A stretch of DNA of 64,000 nt from an uncultured Selenomonadales bacterium (GCA_900315925.1 ONAV01000013.1:1-64000), one strand, 5' to 3'; shown: positions 1 through 9,427, counted from the first letter of the stretch. Translations and numbers: made by a program. The notes: generated by a model not told the origin, from the sequence alone.

Positions 1-36
1 TATCAGCTGGTATCGGGCGACGGTAAAAAGTTTTGA
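1..36 (+). CDS. C-terminal end of an upstream gene (unidentified)
   Basis: The first 36 bases read in frame 1 as eleven residues, YQLVSGDGKKF, followed by TGA. This could be the tail of a gene that starts outside the window, lying 48 bases before folP. The fragment is too short to assign to a family, and an open frame of this size can occur by chance. Confidence 0.3.
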   Translation, partial: YQLVSGDGKKF

Positions 37-84
37 AAGCATTCACAATCATAATGCGTTTGCCTGCGTGGAAAAAGGGTGGAA

Positions 85-1186
85 ATGATGCTGTACGAAG
101 TCAACCAGGACGCGCTGCGTTATGAAATGGAACATCTGGGCGTATATAAGCCCAGCGTGTCCATCATGCTGGGCAAAGGGAAAATAACGCCCCTGAAGGT
201 GCTGCATGTCAGGACGCCGGCCGCCAACATCATCAAGCAGGAAATGCTGGCGGCAGGAGGAGACTGCGCCACGCCAGGAACGACAATTACCTGTGCGGTT
301 CCCCATGTGGATATCCTATTGCTTGGTAATGCGAAGCATTATAAAACGCTGGTCTATAAACTGAAGCAGATGCCCTATTTCGGCATACCGGATATCGTAG
401 CAGATCTGGAAACGTATCTTGCAGCCGTTCCCAAATGCACGAAACTGGCAGATGGGCGCTTGCTGCATTACGATTCCGTAAAGGTGATGGGAATCATCAA
501 CGTGACGCCTGACTCCTTTTATGCCGGTTCACGCAAAAAAAGCGTTGACGAAGTGCTGGAACAGGCGGAACAAATGCTGGCGGAGGGCGCTGCCATATTG
601 GATATCGGCGGAGAATCTACCCGGCCCGGCAGCGATCCGGTTACCCCGGAGGAAGAACGGCAGCGGGTACTGCCTGCGGTGGCGGAAATCAAAAAGAGAT
701 TTCCGGAAAGTATTGTGTCTGTAGATACGTATCGCGGTCAATTGGCAAAGGAAGCCTTGGAGTGCGGGGGCGATATCATCAACGATATCAGCGCCATGAC
801 GGCAGACGATGCGATGATGGATGTGGTGGCGGAAGCACCTGCTTAACAGGGCTGTGCTTTTGCAGGAGCGACAGATCGGTCCGGATAGAATCATTCTGGA
901 CCCGGGCATCGGCTTTGCCAAAAATGATGAACAGAACCTGAGGCTGATGCAGAATCTGAATGCGCTGACCGTGAACGCCTGGCCGGTGTTGCTTGCGGCG
1001 TCACGCAAAACGACAATTGGAAATGTGTTGGGAGTTTCACAGCCTCTTCCTCCGGAAGAACGGCTGGAAGGAACCTTGGCGGTGACTGCTGCCGCAGTTT
1101 ATGCTGGCGCCAGTCTGGTTCGGGTGCACGACGTTAAGGAAAACGTGAGACTGATCCGTATGCTGGAAGCGATTCGTAAGGTGTGA
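85..1186 (+). pseudogene. folP: Dihydropteroate synthase, broken by an internal deletion
   Basis: DHPS joins p-aminobenzoate to the pterin pyrophosphate in folate synthesis. The first frame has an N-terminal extension of about 130 residues, then the DHPS barrel with the pterin-site motif MGIINVTPDSF, DIGGESTRPGS and INDISAM. It stops at TAA 844-846, just after VVAEAPA. Homology resumes at once in another frame with RIILDPGIGFAKN, SRKTTIGNVLG and a C-terminal VRVHDV. The segment between them, which normally includes the ILMHM strand and a helix (roughly 20-29 residues), is missing. The frame change implies a lost length of 3n+2 bases. The start is taken at ATG 85 (or 88) behind AAAAAGGGTGG; a GTG at 79 is also in frame. 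Everything else looks intact, so the lesion is recent or an assembly error. folK follows one base after the stop. Confidence 0.85.
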
Positions 1187-1187
1187 A

Positions 1188-1649
1188 ATGGCAATTTATA
1201 TTGCGTTGGGAAGCAACTTGGGCGACAAAGAAAATAATATGAAAGAAGCCCTGCAACGGTTAGCTCAAAAAGGAGTAACCGTCTGCAAGGTTTCTGGTTT
1301 TATGGCGACCCGGCCTTATGGCGTAACAGATCAGCCGGATTTTCTGAATGCGGTTGCGGAAATAGAAACAGACTGTTCTCCCACGGAACTTCTCCGGGTT
1401 TTATTACAGATTGAACAGGAGATGGGAAGGAAACGTATCCGCCGCTGGGGTGAACGGAATATTGATTTGGATCTGTTACTGTATGAAGACCGGATTATTA
1501 ATTTGCCGGATTTGCAGGTTCCCCATCCGGACATGCAGAACCGGGACTTTGTGTTGCGCCCGCTGGTGCAGATTGCACCGGAGGCGGTACATCCGATTCT
1601 GAAGAAGACGATCAGACAATTATGGGAAGAACTGTCTGACAAAGAATAA
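1188..1649 (+). CDS. folK: 2-amino-4-hydroxy-6-hydroxymethyldihydropteridine pyrophosphokinase (HPPK)
   Basis: This cytosolic enzyme transfers pyrophosphate from ATP to 6-hydroxymethyl-dihydropterin, giving the substrate of FolP. The 153-residue protein has the normal HPPK length. It shows the N-terminal YIALGSNLGDK, the pterin-side RPYGVTDQPDFLNAV, the loop RKRIRRWGERNIDLDLLLY with the metal-binding DLD, and the C-terminal VPHPDMQNRDFVLRPL signature. It starts one base after the folP stop, so the two genes are co-transcribed and probably translationally coupled. It looks fully functional although folP upstream is broken. Confidence 0.96.
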   Translation: MAIYIALGSNLGDKENNMKEALQRLAQKGVTVCKVSGFMATRPYGVTDQPDFLNAVAEIETDCSPTELLRVLLQIEQEMGRKRIRRWGERNIDLDLLLYEDRIINLPDLQVPHPDMQNRDFVLRPLVQIAPEAVHPILKKTIRQLWEELSDKE

Positions 1650-1723
1650 GAATTTACAATGTATCGGCTTAGATTTATGTTTTTACAAAATATAGTATAA
1701 CTCATGTACTTCCCGCCGTAAGC

Positions 1724-1752
1724 TTAACTTATGCAATTGTTTGTGTTATAAT
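1724..1752 (+). promoter_or_regulatory. Candidate sigma-A promoter of kup
   Basis: TTAACT (1724-1729) and TATAAT (1747-1752) are separated by 17 bases, about 55 bases before the kup start. The -10 box is perfect and the -35 is weak. Confidence 0.5.
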
Positions 1753-1807
1753 AATCATAATCAAATATTCTAAATTATTGTATATAATAAAAATTTTGGG
1801 GGAAATC

Positions 1808-3805
1808 ATGCAAAAGATTGAGGCTGAGAACAAACATAAATTCAGCTTGGGGATGTTCCTGGTAGCACTCGGTATAGTTTACGGCGATATTGGCACGTCC
1901 CCCATGTATGTTATGAAATCCATCGTCGAAGGCAACGGTGGGATTACCAACGTGGATCAGGATTTTATCGTGGGTTCCCTGTCGCTGGTCATCTGGACTA
2001 TCACTCTGCTGACGACAGTAAAGCATGTGCTGATTGCGCTGCGGGCCGATAACCACGGTGAAGGCGGCATCTTTGCGCTCTACAGTCTGATCCGCAATTG
2101 CGGAAAATGGCTGATTATTCCTACTATGATCGGCGGCTGTACCATGTTGGCCGATGGTGTCCTGACTCCTGCGGTTACCGTTACAACGGCCGTAGAAGGG
2201 CTGCGCAGTATCGATGCCGTGAATGATTTTCTCGGTAGCGGGCAGCATCTGGTGGTCGTGATTACGCTGGCGATTATCAGTCTTTTGTTTATAATCCAGC
2301 GGAGCGGAACCAGTTCTATCGGCAAGATGTTCGGGCCGGTCATGATGGTGTGGTTTCTGTTTCTGGGCGTCACGGGAATCTGGCTGACCCTAGGCGATCT
2401 TTCCATCTTGAAGGCCTTAAATCCGGTTTATGCTTTACAAGTCCTGTTCAGTCCTCACAACAAGGCGGGCTTTTTGATTTTGGGCAGCGTGTTTCTGTGC
2501 ACCACCGGTGCGGAAGCCCTGTATACGGACATGGGGCATGTGGGCCGGAGCAATATCTTCATCAGCTGGCCGTTTGTTAAAATCTGTCTGATTTTAAACT
2601 ATATGGGACAATGCGTCTGGATCATTCAAAATCAGAATAATCCCATTATACAGGTGATGGAAGATCTCAATCCATTTTATATGATGCTTCCAGAAGCAAT
2701 GCGGCCGTTGGCGATTCTGCTGAGTGCGCTGGCCGCAATCATCGCCAGCCAGGCTCTGATCAGCGGAAGCTATACGCTGGTGCGTGAAGCTTCCAGCCTT
2801 GACCTTATGCCTCATTTAAACGTGCAGTATCCGTCAGATACGAAAGGGCAGATTTATATCCCTTATGTAAATAATATCCTGTGGTTCTTCTGCGTGCTGG
2901 TAGTCCTTTACTTCCAAAGCGGGTCCCGGATGGAAAATGCATACGGTCTGGCCATTACAATCAGTATGCTGATGATGACGGTCCTGTTTTGTGTTTATAT
3001 CGGCGTGCTTCATAAACACCCGGTGGCTGCGGCGGTATTCGGTGTGATTTTCTTTGCTCTCGAGGGCGTGTTTTTCATATCAAGCCTCGGAAAATTTGTA
3101 GTGGGCGGCTATGTCGCGATTATCATTTCCCTTATGGTTCTTTTTATCATGATCGCCTGGTATCGGGGAACAGAAATCGAGCAGGAACAGAATATCTTTC
3201 TGAATATGCGGGAGCATTTGGATTCCATTAAAAAACTGCAGAACGATGAATCTATCCCTTTATGCAGCAACAATGTGGTCTATCTGGTCAAAGGAGACGA
3301 AACCGAAGTAATAGACCGGGATATCCTGTATTCGATTCTGGACAAAGATCCGAAACGGGCAGATGCCTATTGGTTTATCAGCGTCAATACGACGAATGAT
3401 CCCTATCAAAAACAATACGAAGTGGAAACCTTTGGAACAGATTATATCTTTCGTGTGAATCTGTATCTCGGTTATAAGGTAAGGCCCAGTGTCAATATCT
3501 ATCTCAGACAGGTTGTGCACGATTTGCTTGCGACGGGTGAATTGCCGAAACAGAACAAGCGGCATTCCATCTATGCGCCTTCTGATGTGGGTTCTTTCAA
3601 ATTCTGTATGATTCGAAAAACGATGCCGCAGGAAGGCGACATTGACGAAGTGGATGATTTGCTGATCCGTGCCAAGTACGTGATCCGTCGCATCTGCGGT
3701 AACCCGTTCCAGTGGTTCGGGCTTGAAAATTCCAATATGATCATCGAATACGTGCCGTTATTCCTGTTGCCGAGGCAGAAGGAAGACAGATTGGAACGAC
3801 TCTGA
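1808..3805 (+). CDS. kup: KUP/HAK/KT-family potassium uptake protein
   Basis: This inner-membrane permease takes up K+, probably by proton symport as known for the family. The 665-residue product has the N-terminal family signature (LGIVYGDIGTSPMYV), the conserved ALRADNHGEGGIFALY and ADGVLTPAV segments, and about twelve hydrophobic helices up to residue ~440. A hydrophilic cytosolic C-terminal domain of about 210 residues follows. The start at ATG 1808 is preceded by GGGGGAA; an upstream in-frame ATG at 1778 has no ribosome site. The gene has its own promoter and a strong terminator, so it is monocistronic. I saw no recognisable c-di-AMP riboswitch in the 158-base leader. Confidence 0.95.
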   Translation: MQKIEAENKHKFSLGMFLVALGIVYGDIGTSPMYVMKSIVEGNGGITNVDQDFIVGSLSLVIWTITLLTTVKHVLIALRADNHGEGGIFALYSLIRNCGKWLIIPTMIGGCTMLADGVLTPAVTVTTAVEGLRSIDAVNDFLGSGQHLVVVITLAIISLLFIIQRSGTSSIGKMFGPVMMVWFLFLGVTGIWLTLGDLSILKALNPVYALQVLFSPHNKAGFLILGSVFLCTTGAEALYTDMGHVGRSNIFISWPFVKICLILNYMGQCVWIIQNQNNPIIQVMEDLNPFYMMLPEAMRPLAILLSALAAIIASQALISGSYTLVREASSLDLMPHLNVQYPSDTKGQIYIPYVNNILWFFCVLVVLYFQSGSRMENAYGLAITISMLMMTVLFCVYIGVLHKHPVAAAVFGVIFFALEGVFFISSLGKFVVGGYVAIIISLMVLFIMIAWYRGTEIEQEQNIFLNMREHLDSIKKLQNDESIPLCSNNVVYLVKGDETEVIDRDILYSILDKDPKRADAYWFISVNTTNDPYQKQYEVETFGTDYIFRVNLYLGYKVRPSVNIYLRQVVHDLLATGELPKQNKRHSIYAPSDVGSFKFCMIRKTMPQEGDIDEVDDLLIRAKYVIRRICGNPFQWFGLENSNMIIEYVPLFLLPRQKEDRLERL

Positions 3806-3862
3806 TTTCAGGAGAACTATTCGATAACTGAACAGAGACTTTAATGCAGTATCTTTTAATAC

Positions 3863-3902
3863 AAAAAGGCGGTTACACCTTTTCCGGTGTAACCGCCTTT
3901 TT
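3863..3902 (+). terminator. Bidirectional terminator between kup and the DUF1858 gene
   Basis: A perfect 12-bp stem, GGCGGTTACACC (3868-3879) with GGTGTAACCGCC (3886-3897), has a six-base loop. It is preceded by AAAAA and followed by TTTTTAT, so it can end transcription from both converging genes. Confidence 0.93.
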
Positions 3903-3918
3903 ATATTGTCTGTACATA

Positions 3919-4158
3919 TTATTTTGCTGCGTTAGCCTTGATGCATTCGTTGATGTCTTTGATCAGGGCGGGTACATCCAGTCCGTGAGCACCGGCGCCT
4001 TCACCGATGGTTTCGAACTGTGCAGCCATACAGCCGATACAGCCCAGACCGTAATCGGCAAATACCTGCATGATCTCCGGATGCGCCTGAACGGCTTCGA
4101 TAATATTGGTGTCTGCCGTAATTACATCAGCAGCATTTTTAACGTCTTTTACTTCCAT
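3919..4158 (-). CDS. DUF1858 domain protein with a CxxC motif
   Basis: This 79-residue protein matches the DUF1858 / hybrid-cluster-protein-associated disulfide domain family. It has the leading ADTNIIEAVQAHPEIMQVFADYGLGCIGC pattern, in which the two cysteines (CIGC) end the helix after a conserved Gly. The family is thought to bind metal or act in redox chemistry, but its function here is unknown. ATG 4158 is chosen because the upstream in-frame GTG at 4167 forms part of the ribosome site GAGGTG. A TATAAT -10 box lies on the same strand at 4198-4193. It converges on kup and shares its terminator. Confidence 0.85.
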   Translation of the reverse strand: MEVKDVKNAADVITADTNIIEAVQAHPEIMQVFADYGLGCIGCMAAQFETIGEGAGAHGLDVPALIKDINECIKANAAK

Positions 4159-4270
4159 GTTATTCACCTCGTAGAAATTTTATTGCATTGCTATTATAGC
4201 ATTGTTGTAAAAAAAGGAAAAGACAGGAAATAAAAATTCATTCTTTTTTCAAAAAACATCAATAAAAGTA

Positions 4271-4333
4271 TTGCAAAATAGGAAAATAGTCTGTATAATG
4301 GTGAAAAGTGGTGAAAAGTGGGGGAAAGGGGTG
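4271..4333 (+). promoter_or_regulatory. dcw promoter with MraZ-type operator repeats
   Basis: TTGCAA (4271-4276) and TATAAT (4294-4299) are 17 bases apart. They are followed directly by 10-bp direct repeats: TGGTGAAAAG at 4299 and 4309, TGGGGGAAAG at 4319, and a partial GGGTGAAG at 4329. MraZ is known to bind such spaced GTG-containing repeats upstream of its own gene, so autoregulation of the cluster is the natural reading. Confidence 0.8.
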
Positions 4334-4339
4334 AAGAAA

Positions 4340-4768
4340 ATGTTCCTGGGTGAATACAGGCATTCTCTGGACGACAAGGGTCGTCTCTTCATTCCTGCCA
4401 AACTGCGGGATGCGTTGGGTAAACACTTTTTTATCAGCAAGGGCTTTGATCATTGTCTGATGATATATGATGAAGAACAGTGGAAGCTGTTTTCGGATAA
4501 ATTGAATGCACTGTCCATGGGACAGAAAACAAACCGGGATATTAAACGATTTTTCTTTTCCGGCGCCGATGAATTCTCCTGCGATAAACAGGGACGCGTG
4601 CTGTTGAGTGCCAGTCTGCGGGAACACGCAGGTATCGGTAAGGATACTGTGATCGTCGGTGTTGGCGACAAGGCGGAAATCTGGTCTGCAGAACGGTGGC
4701 AGGCACGGAATGCCGCTGCGGAACAGATGATAGAAGAAGGTCTGGATGACCTGAATCTGGACATTTGA
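4340..4768 (+). CDS. mraZ: Transcriptional regulator MraZ
   Basis: MraZ is the conserved first gene of the dcw cluster, a ring-forming SpoVT/AbrB-type DNA-binding protein. The 142-residue protein has two half-repeats: residues ~1-50 with [21 protein letters not shown] and residues ~75-125 with [21 protein letters not shown], each containing the DxxGR(V/L) core. The start at ATG 4340 follows AAGGGGTGAAGAAA; longer in-frame versions would run through the operator repeats. rsmH begins ten bases downstream. Confidence 0.96.
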   Translation: MFLGEYRHSLDDKGRLFIPAKLRDALGKHFFISKGFDHCLMIYDEEQWKLFSDKLNALSMGQKTNRDIKRFFFSGADEFSCDKQGRVLLSASLREHAGIGKDTVIVGVGDKAEIWSAERWQARNAAAEQMIEEGLDDLNLDI

Positions 4769-4778
4769 CGAGGCGCTT

Positions 4779-5705
4779 ATGGAATTTTCTCATGTAAGCG
4801 TTCTTCTGAAAGAATGCATAGACTGGCTTGTTACGGATCCGGATGGTATCTATGTGGACTGTACTCTGGGCGGGGCGGGACACTCTTCTGAAATTGTTGC
4901 CCGCCTGTCGGAGAAAGGCCTGCTGGTTGGAATCGATCAGGATGACGATGCGCTGGCTGCGGCATCAGAACGCTTGCAAAACGCCCGGTGCAGGGTGGAT
5001 ATTGTCAAATCAAATTTTAAGGATTTAAAAGGCGTACTCCATAAGCTGGAAATAAATAGTGTTTCGGGTATCCTGTTCGATTTGGGGGTTTCTTCTTATC
5101 AGCTGGATATGCCGGAACGGGGCTTTTCTTATATGCATGAAGGTCCGTTGGACATGCGGATGAACCAAGAAGCCGCGCTGACTGCGGATACCATCGTGAA
5201 TACGTACACTGAAGCAGAACTGGCCGGTCTGATCTGGCGGTACGGGGAAGAACGCTGGGCGAAACGGATTGCGCAGTTTATCGTTGCAGAGCGGCAGAAA
5301 AAACCGTTGCATACTACCGGCGAACTGGTAGAAGTTATCAAAAAAGCGATTCCCAAAGGTGCCCGTAAAGACGGTCCTCATCCTGCGAAACGGACGTTTC
5401 AGGCGCTTCGGATCGAAGTAAATGACGAATTGAACATTCTGGACCAGGTAGTAGAAGATGCGGTGAACGCATTGAAACCGGGAGGGCGAATCGGCGTCAT
5501 CACCTTTCAGTCGCTGGAGGACAGGATCGTAAAACAAAAGCTGGCGCAGCTGGCCAAAGGTTGTGTCTGTCCGCCTCATATGCCTTGTGTCTGTGGCAGA
5601 AAACCGCTGATCGGAAAACCGGGAAATCTGGTTCCCGGGAATGAGGAAATAGAAATGAATCCCAGGGCACGCAGTGCAAGGCTGCGTTTTGCGGAAAAAA
5701 TATAG
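4779..5705 (+). CDS. rsmH: 16S rRNA (cytosine1402-N4)-methyltransferase
   Basis: RsmH methylates the N4 position of C1402 in the decoding centre of 16S rRNA using SAM. The 308-residue product is of typical length. It shows the SAM site [11 protein letters not shown] at residues ~27-37, the acidic GIDQDDDAL, the family segment [17 protein letters not shown]...LDMRM, and the C-terminal [18 protein letters not shown] and [12 protein letters not shown]. It follows mraZ closely in the standard dcw order. Confidence 0.98.
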   Translation: MEFSHVSVLLKECIDWLVTDPDGIYVDCTLGGAGHSSEIVARLSEKGLLVGIDQDDDALAAASERLQNARCRVDIVKSNFKDLKGVLHKLEINSVSGILFDLGVSSYQLDMPERGFSYMHEGPLDMRMNQEAALTADTIVNTYTEAELAGLIWRYGEERWAKRIAQFIVAERQKKPLHTTGELVEVIKKAIPKGARKDGPHPAKRTFQALRIEVNDELNILDQVVEDAVNALKPGGRIGVITFQSLEDRIVKQKLAQLAKGCVCPPHMPCVCGRKPLIGKPGNLVPGNEEIEMNPRARSARLRFAEKI

Positions 5706-5775
5706 TGGTGTTTTTTATTACAAAAAGTATTCTTTAACGGAAAGAATCAAATCATAAAATGAAAGTGGGCTTACA

Positions 5776-6159
5776 ATGTTAGCAAGAAAATATAATTACG
5801 AAGAACAATGGGCACAGTCGGAACAGGAACGGCTCAGAGAGCTGAAGGAACTTCAGGAACGCCGCCAGCGGATCCGAAAGGCCAATTATAAACTGTTCCG
5901 CCGCCGTCTGTTTGTTACGGTGGGATTTATACTGGTCATGTACGCTGTAACGGTTATGCGCAGCGCTGCCCTGGTTTCGGCAGGAAATCATCTGATTGCT
6001 CTGCAGACGCAGGAGTCTCAGCTGATAGCCAGGAATGCGGAACTGAAAATCGAGGTAGATCAGCTGAAAGGACCGGAACGGATCACATCCATTGCGGAAA
6101 AGCAACTTGGTATGAAAGTGGCCCGCAGCAACATTTATGTAAAAGCCGTCAGTCAATAG
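5776..6159 (+). CDS. ftsL: FtsL-like septum protein
   Basis: This 127-residue bitopic protein sits where ftsL normally lies. It has a basic, glutamate-rich cytoplasmic N-terminus (residues 1-45), one hydrophobic helix (~46-68) and a short periplasmic coiled coil (LIALQTQESQLIARNAELKIEVDQL). It ends with the ERITSIAEKQLGMK pattern common to FtsL/DivIC proteins. Such proteins bridge FtsQ to the FtsW-FtsI synthase. Sequence conservation in this family is low, so the name rests on position and topology. The expected ftsI does not follow. Confidence 0.8.
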   Translation: MLARKYNYEEQWAQSEQERLRELKELQERRQRIRKANYKLFRRRLFVTVGFILVMYAVTVMRSAALVSAGNHLIALQTQESQLIARNAELKIEVDQLKGPERITSIAEKQLGMKVARSNIYVKAVSQ

Positions 6160-6245
6160 GTTATAGCTAAGGGAAGATAGTAACAGATCTTGCGCTTATC
6201 ATAGCCTTTTAAAATTTTGAGTAAGGAAGAAAGAAGAGTTTTGAT

Positions 6246-6275
6246 AGGCAGCCTGGACAGGCTGCCTTTACTTTT
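6246..6275 (+). terminator. Terminator-like hairpin after ftsL
   Basis: AGGCAGCC (6246-6253) and GGCTGCCT (6260-6267) form an 8-bp stem with loop TGGACA, followed by TTACTTTT. The tail is interrupted by AC, so termination may be partial. It lies at the edge of the inverted-repeat element. Confidence 0.6.
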
Positions 6276-6439
6276 AAGGAAACGCTGATTCATTCGTCTG
6301 CACGCTGACCGGTGCTTTTTGTGACCGACTGCGTCAATGTTCCTCAACGTAGCTACGGCTACGCTTTCGGGCCATTTCCTTGCCAGTCGCAAAATCCCCC
6401 CGGTCATCGCACAAACTCATTTAATCAGCGTCTCCTTAA
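6274..6439. mobile_element. MITE-like inverted-repeat element, 166 bp (family 1)
   Basis: The left end reads TTAAGGAAACGCTGATT. The right end, reverse complemented, reads TTAAGGAGACGCTGATT, so the termini are 17-bp inverted repeats with one mismatch. There is no coding capacity. The left ~85 bp recur inverted at 35022-35105, and the right 22 bp recur exactly at 59614-59635. This dispersed pattern fits a non-autonomous mobile element. It fills the ftsL-murE gap, where ftsI is expected. Confidence 0.72.
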
Positions 6440-6510
6440 GAAATACTGTGGAACCGGGAGGATGAAAACAACCGGATACAAACTGAATTTCCGAAAAGGG
6501 GGATTTGATT

Positions 6511-7998
6511 ATGCAGAAGCAATTGCAGCAATTGATTGATCTGCTGCCGGAAGCTAACGTAATTGGCGGTGCAGATAAAACCATAACGGATATCACGGCA
6601 GATTCCCGCGTTGTGCAGCCGGGTAGTCTGTTTATCGCGTTAAAGGGCGTCCATGTAGATGGTCATACATTTCTTTCCAAAGCAGCGGAAGCCGGAGCGG
6701 CAGCAGCACTGGTGGAAGATGTCCCCTCCGAGATTCCTGAAGGGCTCACGCTGTTGCAGGTTAAGGATGTCCGCGAGGCGATGGAAATCGTTGCGCCGTT
6801 CTTTTTTGATTACCCCGGTAAAACCATGCGCATGATCGGTGTGACCGGAACCAACGGTAAGACTACCAGTACCAATATTATCCGACAGGTATTGAAAAGT
6901 GCAGGCTATAAGTGCGGCATGATCGGAACCATCAACGTATTGATTGACGAGGAGTCCGTCGTGTCCCACAATACCACACCGGATGTGGTCGATCTGCAGA
7001 AGTTTTTATATCGCATGAAAGAAGCGGGCTGTCAGTATGTGGTGATGGAAGTTTCCTCTCACGCGCTGGCGCTGAAACGTGTAGCCGGTATTGAATATGA
7101 TACGGCGGTGCTGACCAACATCACAGAAGATCATCTGGACTTTCATAAAACCATGGAAGCCTACCGGGATGCCAAAAGCCTCCTGTTTGAACATCTGACG
7201 GATGGTGAAAAACCAAACAAAACGGCGGTGTTTAATGCGGACGAACCGGCAAGTAAGATTATTGAAGCACGGACGAAAGCGCCTTATCTAACCTATGGCA
7301 TGGGAAAAGAAAACGATATCTGTCCGATTGCTTACGAAGTGGGAGCCAAAGGCATGCATCTGTGCCTGCATACGCCGGCAGGGGATATGGATCTGCACCT
7401 AAACATTACCGGTAAGTTCAATGTTTACAACGTTATGTGCGCGGTAGGCGCGTTACTGGCAGAAAAAATTGATAAATCGGAAATTGAAAAAGTGCTGAAC
7501 GGTTTTGCCGGAGTGCCGGGTCGTTTCCAATTGGTGGAAGCGGGACAGCCGTATACGGTAATCGTGGATTACGCTCACACACCGGACGGGCTGGAGAATG
7601 TACTGAATACGGCACGGCTGATTACCAAAGGCCGTCTTTGGGCTGTGTTCGGCTGCGGCGGCGACAGGGATAATAAAAAGCGCCCCATTATGGGAGGCAT
7701 TGCCCTGAACCTGGCGGATGATGTGGTTGTAACATCGGATAACCCGCGCAGTGAAGATCCGGAAAAGATCATCGACCAGATCGAGGTTGCGTTAAAACCG
7801 GTGCCGGAAGGGAAAACAGTAACAAGAATTGCGGACCGCAAAGAAGCAATCCACTATGCGCTGGCCCATGCAGGTGACAACGACGTGATCATGATTGCCG
7901 GCAAGGGACACGAAAACTACCAGATACTCAAAGACAGGACCATTCATTTTGATGATAAGGAAGTAGTAGAAGAATACTGGAAAGGAAAACTGGCATGA
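6511..7998 (+). CDS. murE: UDP-MurNAc-L-Ala-D-Glu: meso-DAP ligase
   Basis: MurE adds the third amino acid to the peptidoglycan precursor in the cytosol. The 495-residue protein shows the Mur ligase N-domain (DSRVVQPGSLFIALKG), the ATP site GVTGTNGKTTS at ~110, the central domain with VMEVSSHALALKR and TNITEDHLDFH, and the C-domain with VDYAHTPDGLENVL. The motif SDNPRSEDP indicates meso-diaminopimelate as substrate. ATG 6511 has AAAAGGGGGA in front; a TTG at 6505 is also in frame. A 25-codon open frame (6462-6539) with its own GGGAGG overlaps the start. Because of the upstream hairpin and element, it may have a separate promoter. Confidence 0.97.
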   Translation: MQKQLQQLIDLLPEANVIGGADKTITDITADSRVVQPGSLFIALKGVHVDGHTFLSKAAEAGAAAALVEDVPSEIPEGLTLLQVKDVREAMEIVAPFFFDYPGKTMRMIGVTGTNGKTTSTNIIRQVLKSAGYKCGMIGTINVLIDEESVVSHNTTPDVVDLQKFLYRMKEAGCQYVVMEVSSHALALKRVAGIEYDTAVLTNITEDHLDFHKTMEAYRDAKSLLFEHLTDGEKPNKTAVFNADEPASKIIEARTKAPYLTYGMGKENDICPIAYEVGAKGMHLCLHTPAGDMDLHLNITGKFNVYNVMCAVGALLAEKIDKSEIEKVLNGFAGVPGRFQLVEAGQPYTVIVDYAHTPDGLENVLNTARLITKGRLWAVFGCGGDRDNKKRPIMGGIALNLADDVVVTSDNPRSEDPEKIIDQIEVALKPVPEGKTVTRIADRKEAIHYALAHAGDNDVIMIAGKGHENYQILKDRTIHFDDKEVVEEYWKGKLA

Positions 7999-9362
7999 TT
8001 ACATTACAGGAAGTTGTAACCGCTACGGGTGGCAAATGCGCTTTTACGGGGAATTTGGATTTTACGGGTATCAATACAGATACACGTACCATTAAAAAGG
8101 GCGAATTGTTCATCGCACTGAAGGGTGAGAACTTTGACGGTCATGCCTATGCGGGAAAAGCAGCGGAAAGCGGAGCGGCAGGAATTCTCGCTTCCCGGAA
8201 GGTGGACGTGGAAAGGATTCCGGTGATTTATGTCGAAGACACTTTAAAAGGGTATCAGGATATTGCCCATGCGTACCGGATGAAATTTCCCCGTCTGAAA
8301 GTTGTGGCAATCACCGGTTCCAACGGCAAAACCTCAACGAAGGACATGGTGGCGACAGTATTGGCTTCCCGATATAACGTTGTGAAGACCCAGGCAAATT
8401 TCAATAATGAAATCGGTTTGCCCCGTACATTGTTGGGAATTCAGCCGGATACGGATATTGCAGTGGTGGAGATGGGTATGCGTGGCCTGGGCCAGATCAA
8501 AGCCATGTGCGCCATTGCCCGCCCGGATGTGGCCGTCATATCCAACGTGGGTTCTACTCATGTAGGGGAACTGGGTAGTCTGGATAATATTGCAAAAGCG
8601 AAAAGTGAAATTCTGGAAGATTTGCCGTCTGATGGTTTTGCGGTACTGAATGGGGATTTGCCCAGAGTACGTGCTATGGAGAAAAAATTGCATACCGGCG
8701 TAAGTTGGTTTGGGTTTACCGAAGCAGATGATGTGCGGGCAGAAAATGTAGAGATTACGGCGGACGGAAGCCGTTTTATCTGCAAAACGGCGGACGGTTC
8801 GGCAGAGTTTTTTATCCCGCAAATCGGCGAACATAATGTAATGAATGCCTTATCGGCTATTGCAGTAGGCAGGCATTTTGGTGTACAATTAAATAATATA
8901 AAAACTGCATTGCAGGGAACGGTACTGACTGGGAGTCGGCAGGAACTGCTTCATTTTGGAAGTTATACCGTGATTAACGATGCGTATAACGCCAGCCCTG
9001 CTTCCATGGAGGCGGCCTTTGCGACGCTGGCAAGACTGAAGCAGAGCGCGCAGCCACCATGCCGTACCATTGCGGTGGTGGCGGATATGCTGGAACTGGG
9101 CGACACCGCTGCGGAAGCACATCAAAGTGTGGGACGTATGGCAGCTAAAGCAAAAACTGATATCCTGTTAGGATATGGGGAAGAAACAAAAGCAACGGTG
9201 GATGCAGCTGCGGCGGAAGGCGTTCCGGCTTTCCATTTTGCAGACCGGCAGGGCGCGGCTAAAAAGCTGACTGAAATCCTGAAGCCGGGAGACATTGTGT
9301 TGCTGAAAGGTTCTCATTCCATGCAGGTGTCGGGGATCATTGACCTGGTTTTTAAAAAGTAA
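7995..9362 (+). CDS. murF: UDP-MurNAc-tripeptide:D-Ala-D-Ala ligase
   Basis: MurF attaches D-Ala-D-Ala to the UDP-MurNAc tripeptide. The 455-residue product has the N-domain signature INTDTRTIKKGELFIALKGENFDGH, the ATP loop AITGSNGKTSTKDM at ~105-118, NFNNEIGLPRTLL, EMGMRGLGQI, and the C-domain INDAYNASPASM and VADMLELG. It overlaps the murE stop by four bases (ATGA), so the two are translationally coupled and match the ligase order of the pathway. Confidence 0.97.
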   Translation: MITLQEVVTATGGKCAFTGNLDFTGINTDTRTIKKGELFIALKGENFDGHAYAGKAAESGAAGILASRKVDVERIPVIYVEDTLKGYQDIAHAYRMKFPRLKVVAITGSNGKTSTKDMVATVLASRYNVVKTQANFNNEIGLPRTLLGIQPDTDIAVVEMGMRGLGQIKAMCAIARPDVAVISNVGSTHVGELGSLDNIAKAKSEILEDLPSDGFAVLNGDLPRVRAMEKKLHTGVSWFGFTEADDVRAENVEITADGSRFICKTADGSAEFFIPQIGEHNVMNALSAIAVGRHFGVQLNNIKTALQGTVLTGSRQELLHFGSYTVINDAYNASPASMEAAFATLARLKQSAQPPCRTIAVVADMLELGDTAAEAHQSVGRMAAKAKTDILLGYGEETKATVDAAAAEGVPAFHFADRQGAAKKLTEILKPGDIVLLKGSHSMQVSGIIDLVFKK

Positions 9363-9427
9363 GAGGTAAATTGTAGCAGGATTCACAGAACAATTATTTG
9401 TAAATTGTCTGGGAATGCCAGGAATAT

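Noticed and set aside
1650-1807. c-di-AMP riboswitch before kup
   Set aside because: The leader is short and AT-rich, and none of the conserved motif blocks was recognised.
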